Source: Chryseobacterium sp. T16E-39 (GTDB taxonomy: Bacteria > Bacteroidota > Bacteroidia > Flavobacteriales > Weeksellaceae). From it: DNA of 64,000 nt. The notes below the pieces were generated by a model. The model made no database searches, had not been told where the DNA came from, and worked only from the letters and a program-made list of their open reading frames with translations. The DNA lies in NCBI RefSeq assembly GCF_002216065.1, contig NZ_CP022282.1, forward strand, positions 930,001 through 994,000. Direction: 5' to 3'. Below, one piece after another: positions 1 to 8,256 of the stretch (its first letter is position 1; each line of letters starts with the position of its first letter). A program made the position numbers and the translations under genes.

Positions 1-1266
1 GAAAAAGAAGCCTACTATTACCCTTCTGTTTCAGCAAGTTTTATCTTTTCTAATCTACTTCAGCAAAAATGGTTAAGTTTTGGAAAACTAAGAGCCGCCT
101 ATGCTGAAGTAGGCTCTGACACGAATGCAGACCAGTTACGAAACAGATTTATTGTACAGTCGTCTTTTGGAAATAATCCTGTCTACTCCTACAATACGAT
201 TTTAAGAAATTCCGATCTGCTTCCCCAAAAGCTTAAAAACCTGGAATTAGGTACGAACATGCAATTCTTTAAAAACAGAATAGGTTTTGATCTGGCTTGG
301 TTCAGAAACATTGCGTTTGATCAGATTCTACCACTTCCTATCTCACTTGCTAACGGATCGGGAAGTAAGATCCAGAACACGGGAGAGCTTACCACAAAGG
401 GATTTGAGTTTTCTTTAAATGCAACTCCTTTAAAATTCAATCAATTCAGCTGGGATATGACCATCAACTGGTCCAATCCCAAAACTAAAGTTACCGCTTT
501 AAGAGAGGGCACAGAAAATATTTCGATAGGAGTACTTCCCGGAGGAATTTCCGTTAATGCCCCTCTTAACGAAGAATATGGAAGTATTTGGGGGGCTGAT
601 TACGTGTATGATCCCAATGGAAATAAAATTATAGGGAAAAATGGTGCTTATCTGCATACAGACGATACCAATCATAATTTTGGAAGCTTCCAGGCGGACT
701 TTATTGCCGGATTCAACAATTCTTTTACTTATAAAAATTTTAATCTGAGTTTTCAGATCGACTGGAAAAAAGGTGGAAAGATTTTTTCTCTGGATCAATA
801 TTATGGATACGGAACAGGATTGTACCCTGATTCTGTAGGGCTGAATGATTTAGGAAATCCCATCAGAAACACACTGGCTAATGGCGGAGGAATGGTACTC
901 CCCGGAGTAATGGAAGATCCTAATAATCCCGGACATTACATTCCCAATACCATTCGTCTGGACCGCTCTGCTTCCAGCCAGATCATGGAAACAGATCCTC
1001 CTACTTCTGCATTTGTTTATGATGCCAGTTTTATAAAACTCCGTCAGGTTTCTGTCTCGTATACATTTGATAAAAAAAACCTGGGGAATATTGGAATTCA
1101 AAGCCTCACCCTCGGGATTGTAGGAAGCAATCTGTGGATCATCCATAAAAATCTTCCTTATGCAGATCCGGAAGCCGGGCTTTCCTCAGGAAATATTCAG
1201 GGGTACCAATCCGGAGTAATGCCTGCTACCAGAAATTTTGCATTTAATCTGAAAGTTAATTTTTAA
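1..1266 (+). CDS. SusC/RagA-type TonB-dependent receptor, C-terminal part (5' end outside window)
   Basis: The reading frame is open from base 1, so this is the last 421 residues of a much longer protein (SusC proteins usually have about 1000). The visible part is the outer-membrane beta-barrel. It has the SusC-type segment SFGKLRAAYAEVGSDT near the start, alternating polar and hydrophobic strands, and a last strand ending NFAFNLKVNF with the terminal aromatic typical of outer-membrane proteins. A SusD-like lipoprotein follows 10 bases later, the usual SusCD arrangement in which SusC is the TonB-driven pore and SusD its lid. The substrate cannot be read from the barrel. The plug and signal peptide lie outside the window. 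An ATG at 259 is internal. Confidence 0.93.
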   Translation, partial: EKEAYYYPSVSASFIFSNLLQQKWLSFGKLRAAYAEVGSDTNADQLRNRFIVQSSFGNNPVYSYNTILRNSDLLPQKLKNLELGTNMQFFKNRIGFDLAWFRNIAFDQILPLPISLANGSGSKIQNTGELTTKGFEFSLNATPLKFNQFSWDMTINWSNPKTKVTALREGTENISIGVLPGGISVNAPLNEEYGSIWGADYVYDPNGNKIIGKNGAYLHTDDTNHNFGSFQADFIAGFNNSFTYKNFNLSFQIDWKKGGKIFSLDQYYGYGTGLYPDSVGLNDLGNPIRNTLANGGGMVLPGVMEDPNNPGHYIPNTIRLDRSASSQIMETDPPTSAFVYDASFIKLRQVSVSYTFDKKNLGNIGIQSLTLGIVGSNLWIIHKNLPYADPEAGLSSGNIQGYQSGVMPATRNFAFNLKVNF

Positions 1267-1276
1267 AACCGCACCA

Positions 1277-2716
1277 ATGAAAAATAATATAGTGATAAGC
1301 TCTTTATTCGCATTTCTATTAATGAGCTGTACATCAGACGATGTGAACAATGATCCTCATGCCACTTATACAACGATACCGGAAACTCTGATAACCTACT
1401 CAGAAAAGGAACTGAGTGATTATATGACCACCCCTAATGTCAACGAAAATAATTTTCGCCTTACCATGCAATACTGGCAGGAAACCGTGTACGTAAATGA
1501 AAGTAATTACAACTTCACTGCAAGAAATGTCTCCAATAACGTTTGGGGTGACAATTATGTAAATGTCCTCAACAATCTTAATAAAGCGAAAGAACTGATC
1601 GAGCAATACCAGCCTGTCCCTTCAGAAATAGGCAGCTGGCCGGCCAAAAGACAGAATCAACTCGCTATTATTGATATTTTATCCGTCTACACATTTCAAA
1701 CCCTGACTGATACTTTTGGAGACATTCCTTACACTCAGGCTCTTGATAACGAAAAATTCCCTCTTCCTGTTTATGATGACGACCAACAGATCTATGAAAG
1801 TCTTATTACCCGTCTTAAGCTCGATATTAATCATTTACAGAATGGAGAAGGAACTTTTGGATCAGGGGATATTATTTACGGAGGAGATATTGAAAAATGG
1901 AAACGGTTTGGAAATTCGCTGCTGCTAAAATTAGGGATTGCCCTATCTGACATCAATCCAAATCTTGCCCAATCTGCAATCAATTCAGCGGTAACAGGGG
2001 GAGTGATGACGGATGAGTCTCAAAATGCAATCTTCAGGTATATGGCAGAAACACCTAATTTCAACCCATTGTTTGAGAATCTGGCCAATAATGGGCGTAA
2101 TGATTTCATTGGAGGAAAGCCTTTTGTCGATTTTCTCAATTCAACCTCAGATCAAAGGGTGTCTAAATATTTCCGGGATGTAAACGGAGTTTATATTGGA
2201 CAAACTATTGGAGCTCCCGGGAACTTCTTCGCCTTTTCGGCACCGGGAATCTTTGCTTATATTCCCGTAACTCCCGGAAATCTGATGACCTATACAGAAG
2301 TGGCTTTTTATCTGGCTGAAGCTTCCGCAAGATTTGGAATTGGTGGAAACCCTGAAGTACGATATAAAAATGCCGTTCAGGCGTCCTTTCTTGAATGGGG
2401 ATTTTCATTGCAGAATGCCCAGGACTATCTTACGGATCATCCTTATGATGCTTCCAATTGGAAAAAATCTATAGGAGAACAGGCTTGGGTAGCCATGTAT
2501 AACCATCCGGTAATATCATGGAATTTTTATCGCAGGTTAGATTACCCGGTCCTACAGGCCCCTCCAACCGCCATTAACAACGCTGAAGGAAAGGTTCCTG
2601 TACGTTTACAGTATCCTACATTAGAAGCAACCACAAACGGAACCAATTACGCCAAGGCCGCTGCGGCGATTGGAGGGGATAAACTGACCACAAAAGTATT
2701 TTGGGACGTCAACTAG
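1277..2716 (+). CDS. SusD/RagB-like nutrient-binding outer-membrane lipoprotein
   Basis: This 479-residue protein starts 10 bases after the SusC gene. The N-terminus has a lipoprotein signal with lipobox LLMSC, giving a lipidated Cys at residue 18. The middle contains TLTDTFGDIPYTQALD, the SusD core pattern (TD.FGD.PY..A). The overall pattern fits the shorter SusD_2-like subgroup. SusD proteins sit on the SusC barrel and capture oligomeric substrates. No adjacent glycoside hydrolase or peptidase indicates a glycan or a peptide. Terminator-like hairpins follow the gene, so SusCD is probably the end of its transcript. Confidence 0.93.
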   Translation: MKNNIVISSLFAFLLMSCTSDDVNNDPHATYTTIPETLITYSEKELSDYMTTPNVNENNFRLTMQYWQETVYVNESNYNFTARNVSNNVWGDNYVNVLNNLNKAKELIEQYQPVPSEIGSWPAKRQNQLAIIDILSVYTFQTLTDTFGDIPYTQALDNEKFPLPVYDDDQQIYESLITRLKLDINHLQNGEGTFGSGDIIYGGDIEKWKRFGNSLLLKLGIALSDINPNLAQSAINSAVTGGVMTDESQNAIFRYMAETPNFNPLFENLANNGRNDFIGGKPFVDFLNSTSDQRVSKYFRDVNGVYIGQTIGAPGNFFAFSAPGIFAYIPVTPGNLMTYTEVAFYLAEASARFGIGGNPEVRYKNAVQASFLEWGFSLQNAQDYLTDHPYDASNWKKSIGEQAWVAMYNHPVISWNFYRRLDYPVLQAPPTAINNAEGKVPVRLQYPTLEATTNGTNYAKAAAAIGGDKLTTKVFWDVN

Positions 2717-2777
2717 AACAAACTAAAACATCATAGTCTTTTCTTCATATAAACCTGTTTTCAACTGTGATTTTTTT

Positions 2778-2800
2778 GCCTGCCCGTAAAGCAGGCTTTT
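2778..2800 (+). terminator. Rho-independent terminator after susCD
   Basis: A 6-bp GC-rich stem GCCTGC/GCAGGC with a 7-base loop is followed by TTTT. It lies 61 bases after the SusD stop codon. Confidence 0.75.
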
Positions 2801-2920
2801 ATAGCAATTAAAACAATAATGGTGAGCACCCAAAAAACTTCAGAAACCGATAAAATATACCTTTTCCAGGGCACTAAACAATAAACAATATGTAAGTTAG
2901 TTTTCACATCATGGATCGTT

Positions 2921-2957
2921 AAGGCCTAATGAGTATCAAACTCTTAGGCCTTTTTCA
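2921..2957 (+). terminator. Second hairpin with T-run in the susD to 3052 gap
   Basis: AAGGCCTAA...GAG pairs with CTC...TTAGGCCTT (about 12 bp with one bulged T) and is followed by TTTTT. The 335-base gap 2717-3051 holds this hairpin, the first terminator and a promoter box. I see no gene between 2801 and 2920, although two terminators in series leave room for a small transcript. Confidence 0.6.
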
Positions 2958-3037
2958 TACTTATATAATTTCATCATTTTTTAGAATAAAAATTAAAGAT
3001 CTCATTCATAAATTAATGTTCAATTAAAAAAAAACAC

Positions 3038-3045
3038 TAATTTTG
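3038..3045 (+). promoter_or_regulatory. Bacteroidetes -7 box TAATTTTG
   Basis: This is an exact match to TAnnTTTG. Only six bases separate it from the ATG at 3052, so the expected transcript start falls at or beside the start codon and the mRNA may be leaderless. No clear TTG -33 element is seen. A TTG start at 3043 in the same frame would lie inside this box and is unlikely. Confidence 0.55.
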
Positions 3046-3051
3046 TCCATA

Positions 3052-3408
3052 ATGTTTCAACGTAAGTACATATTGATTTTTATTCTCCTGGGATTCTTAT
3101 TCATGCCCAAGCAAATGTATGCCTGTGCTTTAAAAATTTCTTCAGTAGAAAAATCACGTTGTGAAGTCAACATTTCAAAATCTATCAAAAAAGATAAATG
3201 TGAATCATGCGGTTCGAAAAAGTGTCCCGGAAAATGCAATAATCCTTTGTGCAAATGCCCGACATCCAATGTAAACCCATCTTTACCAAGCAGACATGAT
3301 TTTAATTTTTTCAAATTAGAGGTCTTCAGTCCTGTTTCTTTTTTATCTTATGAAAGTGCTGTTTCTAAAGGCTTTCAGTCCATTTGGTTAATTCCTAAAA
3401 TAGGTTAA
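3052..3408 (+). CDS. Small Cys-rich exported protein of the metal cluster
   Basis: This 118-residue protein has an N-terminal hydrophobic stretch (residues 6-18, signal peptide or anchor). A central cysteine-rich segment, CESCGSKKCPGKCNNPLCKC, has six cysteines in spaced CxxC-like pairs suited to binding soft metals. The C-terminus ends FQSIWLIPKI. I do not recognise a named family, but the gene at 53621-53992 has the same layout, the same KCNNxxC core and nearly the same C-terminus, so the two are probably paralogues. It is the first gene before HMA/DUF3347 and multicopper oxidase genes, which suggests a periplasmic copper or heavy-metal role. The start is the ATG at 3052 because the upstream TTG lies in the promoter. 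Confidence 0.72.
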   Translation: MFQRKYILIFILLGFLFMPKQMYACALKISSVEKSRCEVNISKSIKKDKCESCGSKKCPGKCNNPLCKCPTSNVNPSLPSRHDFNFFKLEVFSPVSFLSYESAVSKGFQSIWLIPKIG

Positions 3409-3530
3409 TTTCTGTATTTTATAGCCTAAAGTGTGCTTTTTTTTAAAAACTCACTTCGTTTTTTATTCAATTTAAATTTATAACTAGAAACAATAGGAAA
3501 TATCCCTGTTGTTCCTGAAAATAATCTACA

Positions 3531-4406
3531 ATGAAATCAATATCAAAAATATGGTTTGCATGTACGTTGCTATTTTCATTAGCAATCTATGCTCAATCCA
3601 AAAATATAACCACAGAAACCGTAAAGATCTTCGGGAATTGTGACATCTGCAAAAGCACTATAGAAAAAGCAGGTAATCTAAAAAAGGTAGCCACAGTCAA
3701 TTGGAATAAAGATACCAAGATAGCCACCTTAACTTATGACTCACAAAAGACCAGTCAGGATGAGGTCCTCAAGCGAATAGCTCTTGCAGGATATGACAGC
3801 GAAAAATTCCTGGCTCCGGATAACGCTTATGCAGCCCTGCCGGAATGTTGTCGCTATAAAAGAGAACTCAAGCCTACAGCTAAAAAAATGGAAATGGACA
3901 TGAAAGCTGACCACAGTAATCATGCTTCAGATAAAATGGCAGAAACCAAGGAAGCAACATCTCAGAATACCTCTCAATTACAACCTGTTTTTGCTCACTA
4001 TTTTTCCTTAAAAGATGCATTGGTAAAAACAGATGCGAATACCGCATCCGCAAAAGCCTCAGAATTGTCAAAAGCGATTAAAGCTGTAGAAATGACTCAA
4101 CTTTCTAATGAAGAACATATGGTTTGGATGAAAGTAATGAAGGACCTTAGCACCAATGCTGAGAAAATCTCCACCATCAAAGATATTGTCAAACAACGGG
4201 AAACATTTGCCATACTATCAAAAGGGATGTATGACCTGGCAAAAGTATCCAAACAGGATACCCCAGTTTACTATCAACATTGTCCAATGTACAATAATGG
4301 TAAAGGAGCCGATTGGCTGAGCCTGGAAAATGAAATTAAGAATCCTTATTTCGGTGCTCAGATGCTTACCTGTGGGAGTACTGTAGAAACACTTGGCAAT
4401 CCGTAA
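3531..4406 (+). CDS. Periplasmic HMA-domain + DUF3347 protein (copper handling)
   Basis: This 291-residue protein has a signal peptide ending near AIYAQS (residue 22). Residues 30-95 form a heavy-metal-associated (HMA/CopZ-like) domain with the metal-binding pair GNC37DIC40. A His/Met-rich linker follows (MEMDMKADHSNHASDKM, about residues 120-137). The C-terminal 140 residues are a DUF3347 domain ending CPMYNNGKGADWLS...NPYFGAQMLTCG, the type also fused to CusB efflux adaptors. It is followed by a second DUF3347 gene, a haem-binding protein and a multicopper oxidase. Inference: a periplasmic Cu(I) carrier or scavenger feeding the oxidase. The DUF3347 function is not established. Confidence 0.88.
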   Translation: MKSISKIWFACTLLFSLAIYAQSKNITTETVKIFGNCDICKSTIEKAGNLKKVATVNWNKDTKIATLTYDSQKTSQDEVLKRIALAGYDSEKFLAPDNAYAALPECCRYKRELKPTAKKMEMDMKADHSNHASDKMAETKEATSQNTSQLQPVFAHYFSLKDALVKTDANTASAKASELSKAIKAVEMTQLSNEEHMVWMKVMKDLSTNAEKISTIKDIVKQRETFAILSKGMYDLAKVSKQDTPVYYQHCPMYNNGKGADWLSLENEIKNPYFGAQMLTCGSTVETLGNP

Positions 4407-4469
4407 TCATCGTAAATATATACAACAACTGTAATGACAACAGACCACTTAAACAACAATACTCACATC

Positions 4470-5114
4470 ATGAAAAATATATTCTTATCCATCTCTGTAA
4501 TGGCAATAGTAGCTCTTACCCTATTTTCCTGTAAAAAATCAACCAACAGGACACAGGAAGTTCCTGCTTCCGCCACAACAGAGGAACAATCAACGCAGCA
4601 ACAGAAACTTAGTGATACAGCATTATCAGCAGGAATCAACAATAAGCAGGATGAAAAATTATCTTCAAAAGAAACTCCAAAAAGTTTTTCTATAGATCCT
4701 GTTATCAAAGATTATTTAATTTTAAAAAATGCTCTTGTAGCAGATAACGACCAAGCGGTAGCTCATGCAGGAAAACAATTACTGACAACGCTGAAAAGCA
4801 TTGATATGAAAATTGTTCCTGCTGACAAACATAAAGAATATATGGATATTGCAGACGACGCAAAAGAAAATGCTGAACATATTGGTGATAATGCCGGAAA
4901 AATTGATCACCAGAGAGAACATATGGCGTCATTAAGTAAAGACATGTCCGACCTGATCGAATTATTTGGAACGACTCAGAAATTGTATCAGGATTATTGT
5001 CCGATGTACAATGACGGAAAAGGAGCGATATGGATCAGTGAAGCAAAAGCCATTAAAAACCCTTATTATGGTAATAAAATGCTTACCTGTGGTTCAGTAA
5101 AAAAGGAATATTAA
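4470..5114 (+). CDS. DUF3347 lipoprotein
   Basis: The preferred start is the ATG at 4470 (214 residues), because MKNIFLSISVMAIVALTLFSC is a textbook lipoprotein signal with lipidated Cys21. The in-frame ATG at 4434 would put 12 polar residues before it. After a low-complexity Thr/Gln/Ser linker, the DUF3347 domain fills the C-terminal 140 residues and ends CPMYNDGKGAIWIS...NPYYGNKMLTCG. The two Cys motifs and the Met match the domain in the preceding gene, making these tandem paralogues, one soluble with an HMA domain and one membrane-anchored. It stops one base before the next gene, so the operon is tight. A copper-related role is inferred from the neighbours. Confidence 0.85.
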   Translation: MKNIFLSISVMAIVALTLFSCKKSTNRTQEVPASATTEEQSTQQQKLSDTALSAGINNKQDEKLSSKETPKSFSIDPVIKDYLILKNALVADNDQAVAHAGKQLLTTLKSIDMKIVPADKHKEYMDIADDAKENAEHIGDNAGKIDHQREHMASLSKDMSDLIELFGTTQKLYQDYCPMYNDGKGAIWISEAKAIKNPYYGNKMLTCGSVKKEY

Positions 5115-5115
5115 A

Positions 5116-5565
5116 ATGAAGAAAGTATTAAAGATTTTCGTGGCAATTGCGCTGCTGATTTTTATTGCTATTCAATTGTATCAGCCTGCTCTCAATATAG
5201 ATAAAGGGCAGGTTGGTAAAACCGATTTTACCCAGACCTATAAAGTACCTGCTGAAGTGAAAACAATATTACAGACATCATGTTACGACTGTCACAGTAA
5301 TACAACAAACTACGAATGGTACGATTATGTGCAGCCCGCAAGAAGTCTGGTAGACGGCCATATAAGGGATGCAAAGGAGGACCTGAATTTTAATGAATGG
5401 GCAACTTATTCCCATCGTAAGCAGGAAAGATTAATAAACTCAATAAAAAAACAGATTGAAACTAAAGAAATGCCAATACCTTCATATACGTTGATGCATA
5501 AAAAAGCAAAACTGAGTGATGATCAGATAAAGCTGGTAACCAATTGGCTGAAAGAACAAAAATAG
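5116..5565 (+). CDS. Membrane-anchored haem-binding domain protein (CxxCH)
   Basis: This 149-residue protein begins with a single hydrophobic anchor (residues 4-21). A c-type haem site CYDCH follows near residue 55 in the context ILQTSCYDCHSNTTNYEWY, which is characteristic of the Bacteroidetes haem-binding (Haem_bd) family. Typical family features also include the WYDYVQPA motif and the C-terminal segment LSDDQIKLVTNWL. It sits one base after the DUF3347 lipoprotein and five bases before the multicopper oxidase. It may be an electron acceptor or donor for the oxidase. That link is inferred from operon position only. Confidence 0.85.
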   Translation: MKKVLKIFVAIALLIFIAIQLYQPALNIDKGQVGKTDFTQTYKVPAEVKTILQTSCYDCHSNTTNYEWYDYVQPARSLVDGHIRDAKEDLNFNEWATYSHRKQERLINSIKKQIETKEMPIPSYTLMHKKAKLSDDQIKLVTNWLKEQK

Positions 5566-5570
5566 GTTTC

Positions 5571-7889
5571 ATGAAAAAGAAATATAAAATGAATATATCT
5601 AAAAATATTCCGGTAAAAGTACTTCTGACTGTATTTATACTCCTGTGTTCGAAAACAGTTTTCGCACAAAAAGTAGTACGTTACGAACTCTATGTAAAAG
5701 ATACGATAGTCAGTTATGCCGGTAAAGAGAAAAGAGCGATTGCAGTAAACGGACAAATACCAATGCCCACATTAACGTTCACGGAAGGTGATATTGCAGA
5801 AATCGTTGTCCACAACCAGCTCAAAGAAAATACTTCTCTGCACTGGCATGGGATCTTTTTACCCAATAAAGAAGACGGGGTTCCGTTTCTGACACAAAAT
5901 CCTATAAAACCTGGTGAATCCTATACCTACCGTTTTCCCGTCATTCAAAACGGAACACATTGGTACCACTCGCATTCAGGATTACAGGAGCAGATCGGAA
6001 TGTACGGAAGCCTTATACTAAAGAAACGGGAGGATGATACAAAGTTTAGAAAAGGGATTGACGACTTACCAACTGTTCCCGTTATTTTAAGTGAATGGAC
6101 CAATCTTAATCCTAACAATGTAGATAGAATGCTGCATAATGCCAATGATTGGGCAGCAATTAAGAAAAATTCTACACAGTCTTATGTTGAAGCCATCAGA
6201 GAAGGATACTTTAAAACCAAAATTGCCAATGAATGGAAGCGTATGCTGGCAATGGATGTAAGTGATGTGTACTATGATAAAGTATTAATGAATGGAAAAA
6301 ATATTACAGACCTCAAGAGCGTTGATGGTAAAACACTGAAAGCAGGGGATAAGGTAAGATTACGCATCTCAAACGGAGGAGCTTCATCTTATTTCTGGCT
6401 TCGTTATGCAGGAGGCAAAATGACCGTTGTTGCCAATGATGGAAATGATGTAAAACCGGTGGATGTAGACCGGTTGATCATTTCGGTTTCAGAAACTTAC
6501 GATGTAGTCCTAACAATTCCTGAAAACGGAATAGCCTATGAATTTTTAGCCACTACTGAAGACAGAACACAATCGACCAGCTATTATATTGGTGATGGTG
6601 TAAAACAGCTTATCTCTCCGCTTCCCCGCTTAAAATATTTTGAAGGAATGAAGATGATGAACGGCATGATGAAAATGAATGGAGACCTGAATGATATGGG
6701 AATGAAAATGAGTCTGAATAAAATGGATATGAATGTAGTCATGTATCCTGAAATTACCGGAGAAGCCAGGAAAAAAAGAAAACAAGAGGAAAAACCAAAA
6801 GAGGACCACAGCAAACACGCGATGGATATGAATATGGATAACAATCCTGACCGATACAATGCCAATGCTCTGGGTGATATTACCACGCTCAATTATGCCA
6901 TGCTGGAATCCCCTTATAATACCACACTTCCTAAAGATGCTCCTGTAAAGGAACTTCAATTTACCCTGACAGGGAATATGAACCGGTATGTATGGAGTAT
7001 GGATAATAAAGTACTTTCCGAAAGTGATAAAATACCCGTTAAAAAAGGGGAAATATTGCGCATTACCATCTACAACAATTCTATGATGAGGCATCCGATG
7101 CATCTTCATGGATTTGATTTCAGGGTCATTAACGGCAAAGGGGAAAGATCACCTCTAAAGAATGTATTGGATATTATGCCAATGGAAACCGATACCATCG
7201 AGTTCCTTGCGAATGAAGAAGGGGACTGGTTTTTCCACTGTCATATTCTTTACCATATGATGGCAGGAATGGACCGGGTTTTCGCTGTGGGTGATTATAA
7301 AAACCCTTTATTAGCGGATAAAGAAAAATCATATATGGCTTTACAAATGGAAAGTAATATGCCTCATTTTATGGCACAAAATGATTTTGCCACTAATGGG
7401 AACGATGGTCAGGCTATGCTTCAAAATGCAAGATGGTCTTTAGGTACCGAATGGCGTTTAGGATACAACAGTATGCACGGTTATGAGGTAGAAACGCATC
7501 TGGGAAGATATATTGGTAAAATGCAATGGTTTATGCCATTTATAGGTTTTGATTACAGGTATCGTAAAATGGGAATAGATGAACATGAAACCAATCTATT
7601 CGGACAAAAAAACGAAAAAGATACACGTAGAGCGGTTAGTTTAGGTTTTATGTATACGTTACCGATGTTGGTCAATTTCCAGGCGGAAGTCTACCACGAC
7701 GGTATTGTCCGTCTCCAGTTAATGCGTGAAGATATTCCGATTTCCAAAAGACTGAGAGGAGGCTTTATGGTAAATACCGACAGGGAGTATATGGCAGAGC
7801 TAAGTTATATTATTAATAAAAATATTAATATACGTACTCACTATGACAGTGATATGGGCTTTGGAGCAGGGATTACCTTAAACTACTAA
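5571..7889 (+). CDS. CopA-type multicopper oxidase fused to a CopB-like beta-barrel domain
   Basis: The start is the ATG at 5571 (772 residues). An in-frame TTG at 5544 overlaps the previous gene, and 5589 is an alternative. The signal peptide ends near VFAQK (about residue 33). Three cupredoxin domains carry all four copper-ligand motifs: HWHG (91-94), HWYHSH (130-135), HPMHLHG (508-514) and HCHILYHMMAGM (556-567), so the T1 and trinuclear centres look intact. Residues 357-388 are very Met-rich (KMMNGMMKMNGD...KMDM), like the Cu(I) site of CueO-type oxidases, and a His/Met patch follows at 412-423. The last ~170 residues (TEWRLGYNSMHGYEVETHLGRYIG onward) are amphipathic strands resembling CopB, normally a separate outer-membrane protein. 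Likely a cuprous oxidase for copper detoxification. Confidence 0.9.
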   Translation: MKKKYKMNISKNIPVKVLLTVFILLCSKTVFAQKVVRYELYVKDTIVSYAGKEKRAIAVNGQIPMPTLTFTEGDIAEIVVHNQLKENTSLHWHGIFLPNKEDGVPFLTQNPIKPGESYTYRFPVIQNGTHWYHSHSGLQEQIGMYGSLILKKREDDTKFRKGIDDLPTVPVILSEWTNLNPNNVDRMLHNANDWAAIKKNSTQSYVEAIREGYFKTKIANEWKRMLAMDVSDVYYDKVLMNGKNITDLKSVDGKTLKAGDKVRLRISNGGASSYFWLRYAGGKMTVVANDGNDVKPVDVDRLIISVSETYDVVLTIPENGIAYEFLATTEDRTQSTSYYIGDGVKQLISPLPRLKYFEGMKMMNGMMKMNGDLNDMGMKMSLNKMDMNVVMYPEITGEARKKRKQEEKPKEDHSKHAMDMNMDNNPDRYNANALGDITTLNYAMLESPYNTTLPKDAPVKELQFTLTGNMNRYVWSMDNKVLSESDKIPVKKGEILRITIYNNSMMRHPMHLHGFDFRVINGKGERSPLKNVLDIMPMETDTIEFLANEEGDWFFHCHILYHMMAGMDRVFAVGDYKNPLLADKEKSYMALQMESNMPHFMAQNDFATNGNDGQAMLQNARWSLGTEWRLGYNSMHGYEVETHLGRYIGKMQWFMPFIGFDYRYRKMGIDEHETNLFGQKNEKDTRRAVSLGFMYTLPMLVNFQAEVYHDGIVRLQLMREDIPISKRLRGGFMVNTDREYMAELSYIINKNINIRTHYDSDMGFGAGITLNY

Positions 7890-7929
7890 ACCATAGTATA
7901 ACTGGTTAAATAGTATTCTTTATTATAAA

Positions 7930-7965
7930 AATGGCTTAAGGGTAGTAATCCTTAAGCCATTTTTT
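7930..7965. terminator. Bidirectional terminator between convergent genes
   Basis: A perfect 12-bp inverted repeat AATGGCTTAAGG/CCTTAAGCCATT with an 8-base loop is followed by TTTT. It ends the copper operon and can also end the minus-strand gene that stops at 7979. Confidence 0.85.
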
Positions 7966-7978
7966 AGTCATTTAGTTG

Positions 7979-8242
7979 TTAAGCACTTTTTTCAGACCCT
8001 GTGCTATTATCAGCTTTCTTCACATTCTCTGTGCTTATTGAGTAAAGATTCCCTTCACCCTTAATCTGTGTTCCAAATGCAAAGGTGGCAATAAGAACTT
8101 CCCAATCTTCTGTAATACCACCGGCATCAATATAATATACTTCATATGATTTAATTACATGAAGAACCTCAGAGTACTTTTCACTGAGTTCCCTTGCTTC
8201 ATTCAAAGCTTCGTGCTTTGAAAAAAATTCAATTTCATTCAT
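7979..8242 (-). CDS. Hypothetical protein, 87 aa
   Basis: I do not recognise this family. The protein is soluble and acidic, with no signal peptide or membrane segment. The N-terminal half looks helical (FFSKHEALNEARELSEKYSEVLHVIKS) and the middle has short strands (YEVYYIDAGG, WEVLIATFAFG). The C-terminus is polar. It lies 14 bases downstream of the glycosyltransferase on the same strand and may share its transcript. Normal codon use and a plausible start support a real gene. Confidence 0.6.
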   Translation of the reverse strand: MNEIEFFSKHEALNEARELSEKYSEVLHVIKSYEVYYIDAGGITEDWEVLIATFAFGTQIKGEGNLYSISTENVKKADNSTGSEKSA

Positions 8243-8256
8243 TTTATAATCCCTAG

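Noticed and set aside
2801..2920. Possible small RNA between two terminators
   Set aside because: No promoter box, conserved structure or reading frame is visible; the interval may just be spacer.
6630..7109. Long open frame (159 codons) on the minus strand inside the multicopper oxidase gene
   Set aside because: It is the antisense shadow of the Met/His-rich oxidase segment, with long Ile/His runs and no family pattern or start signal.
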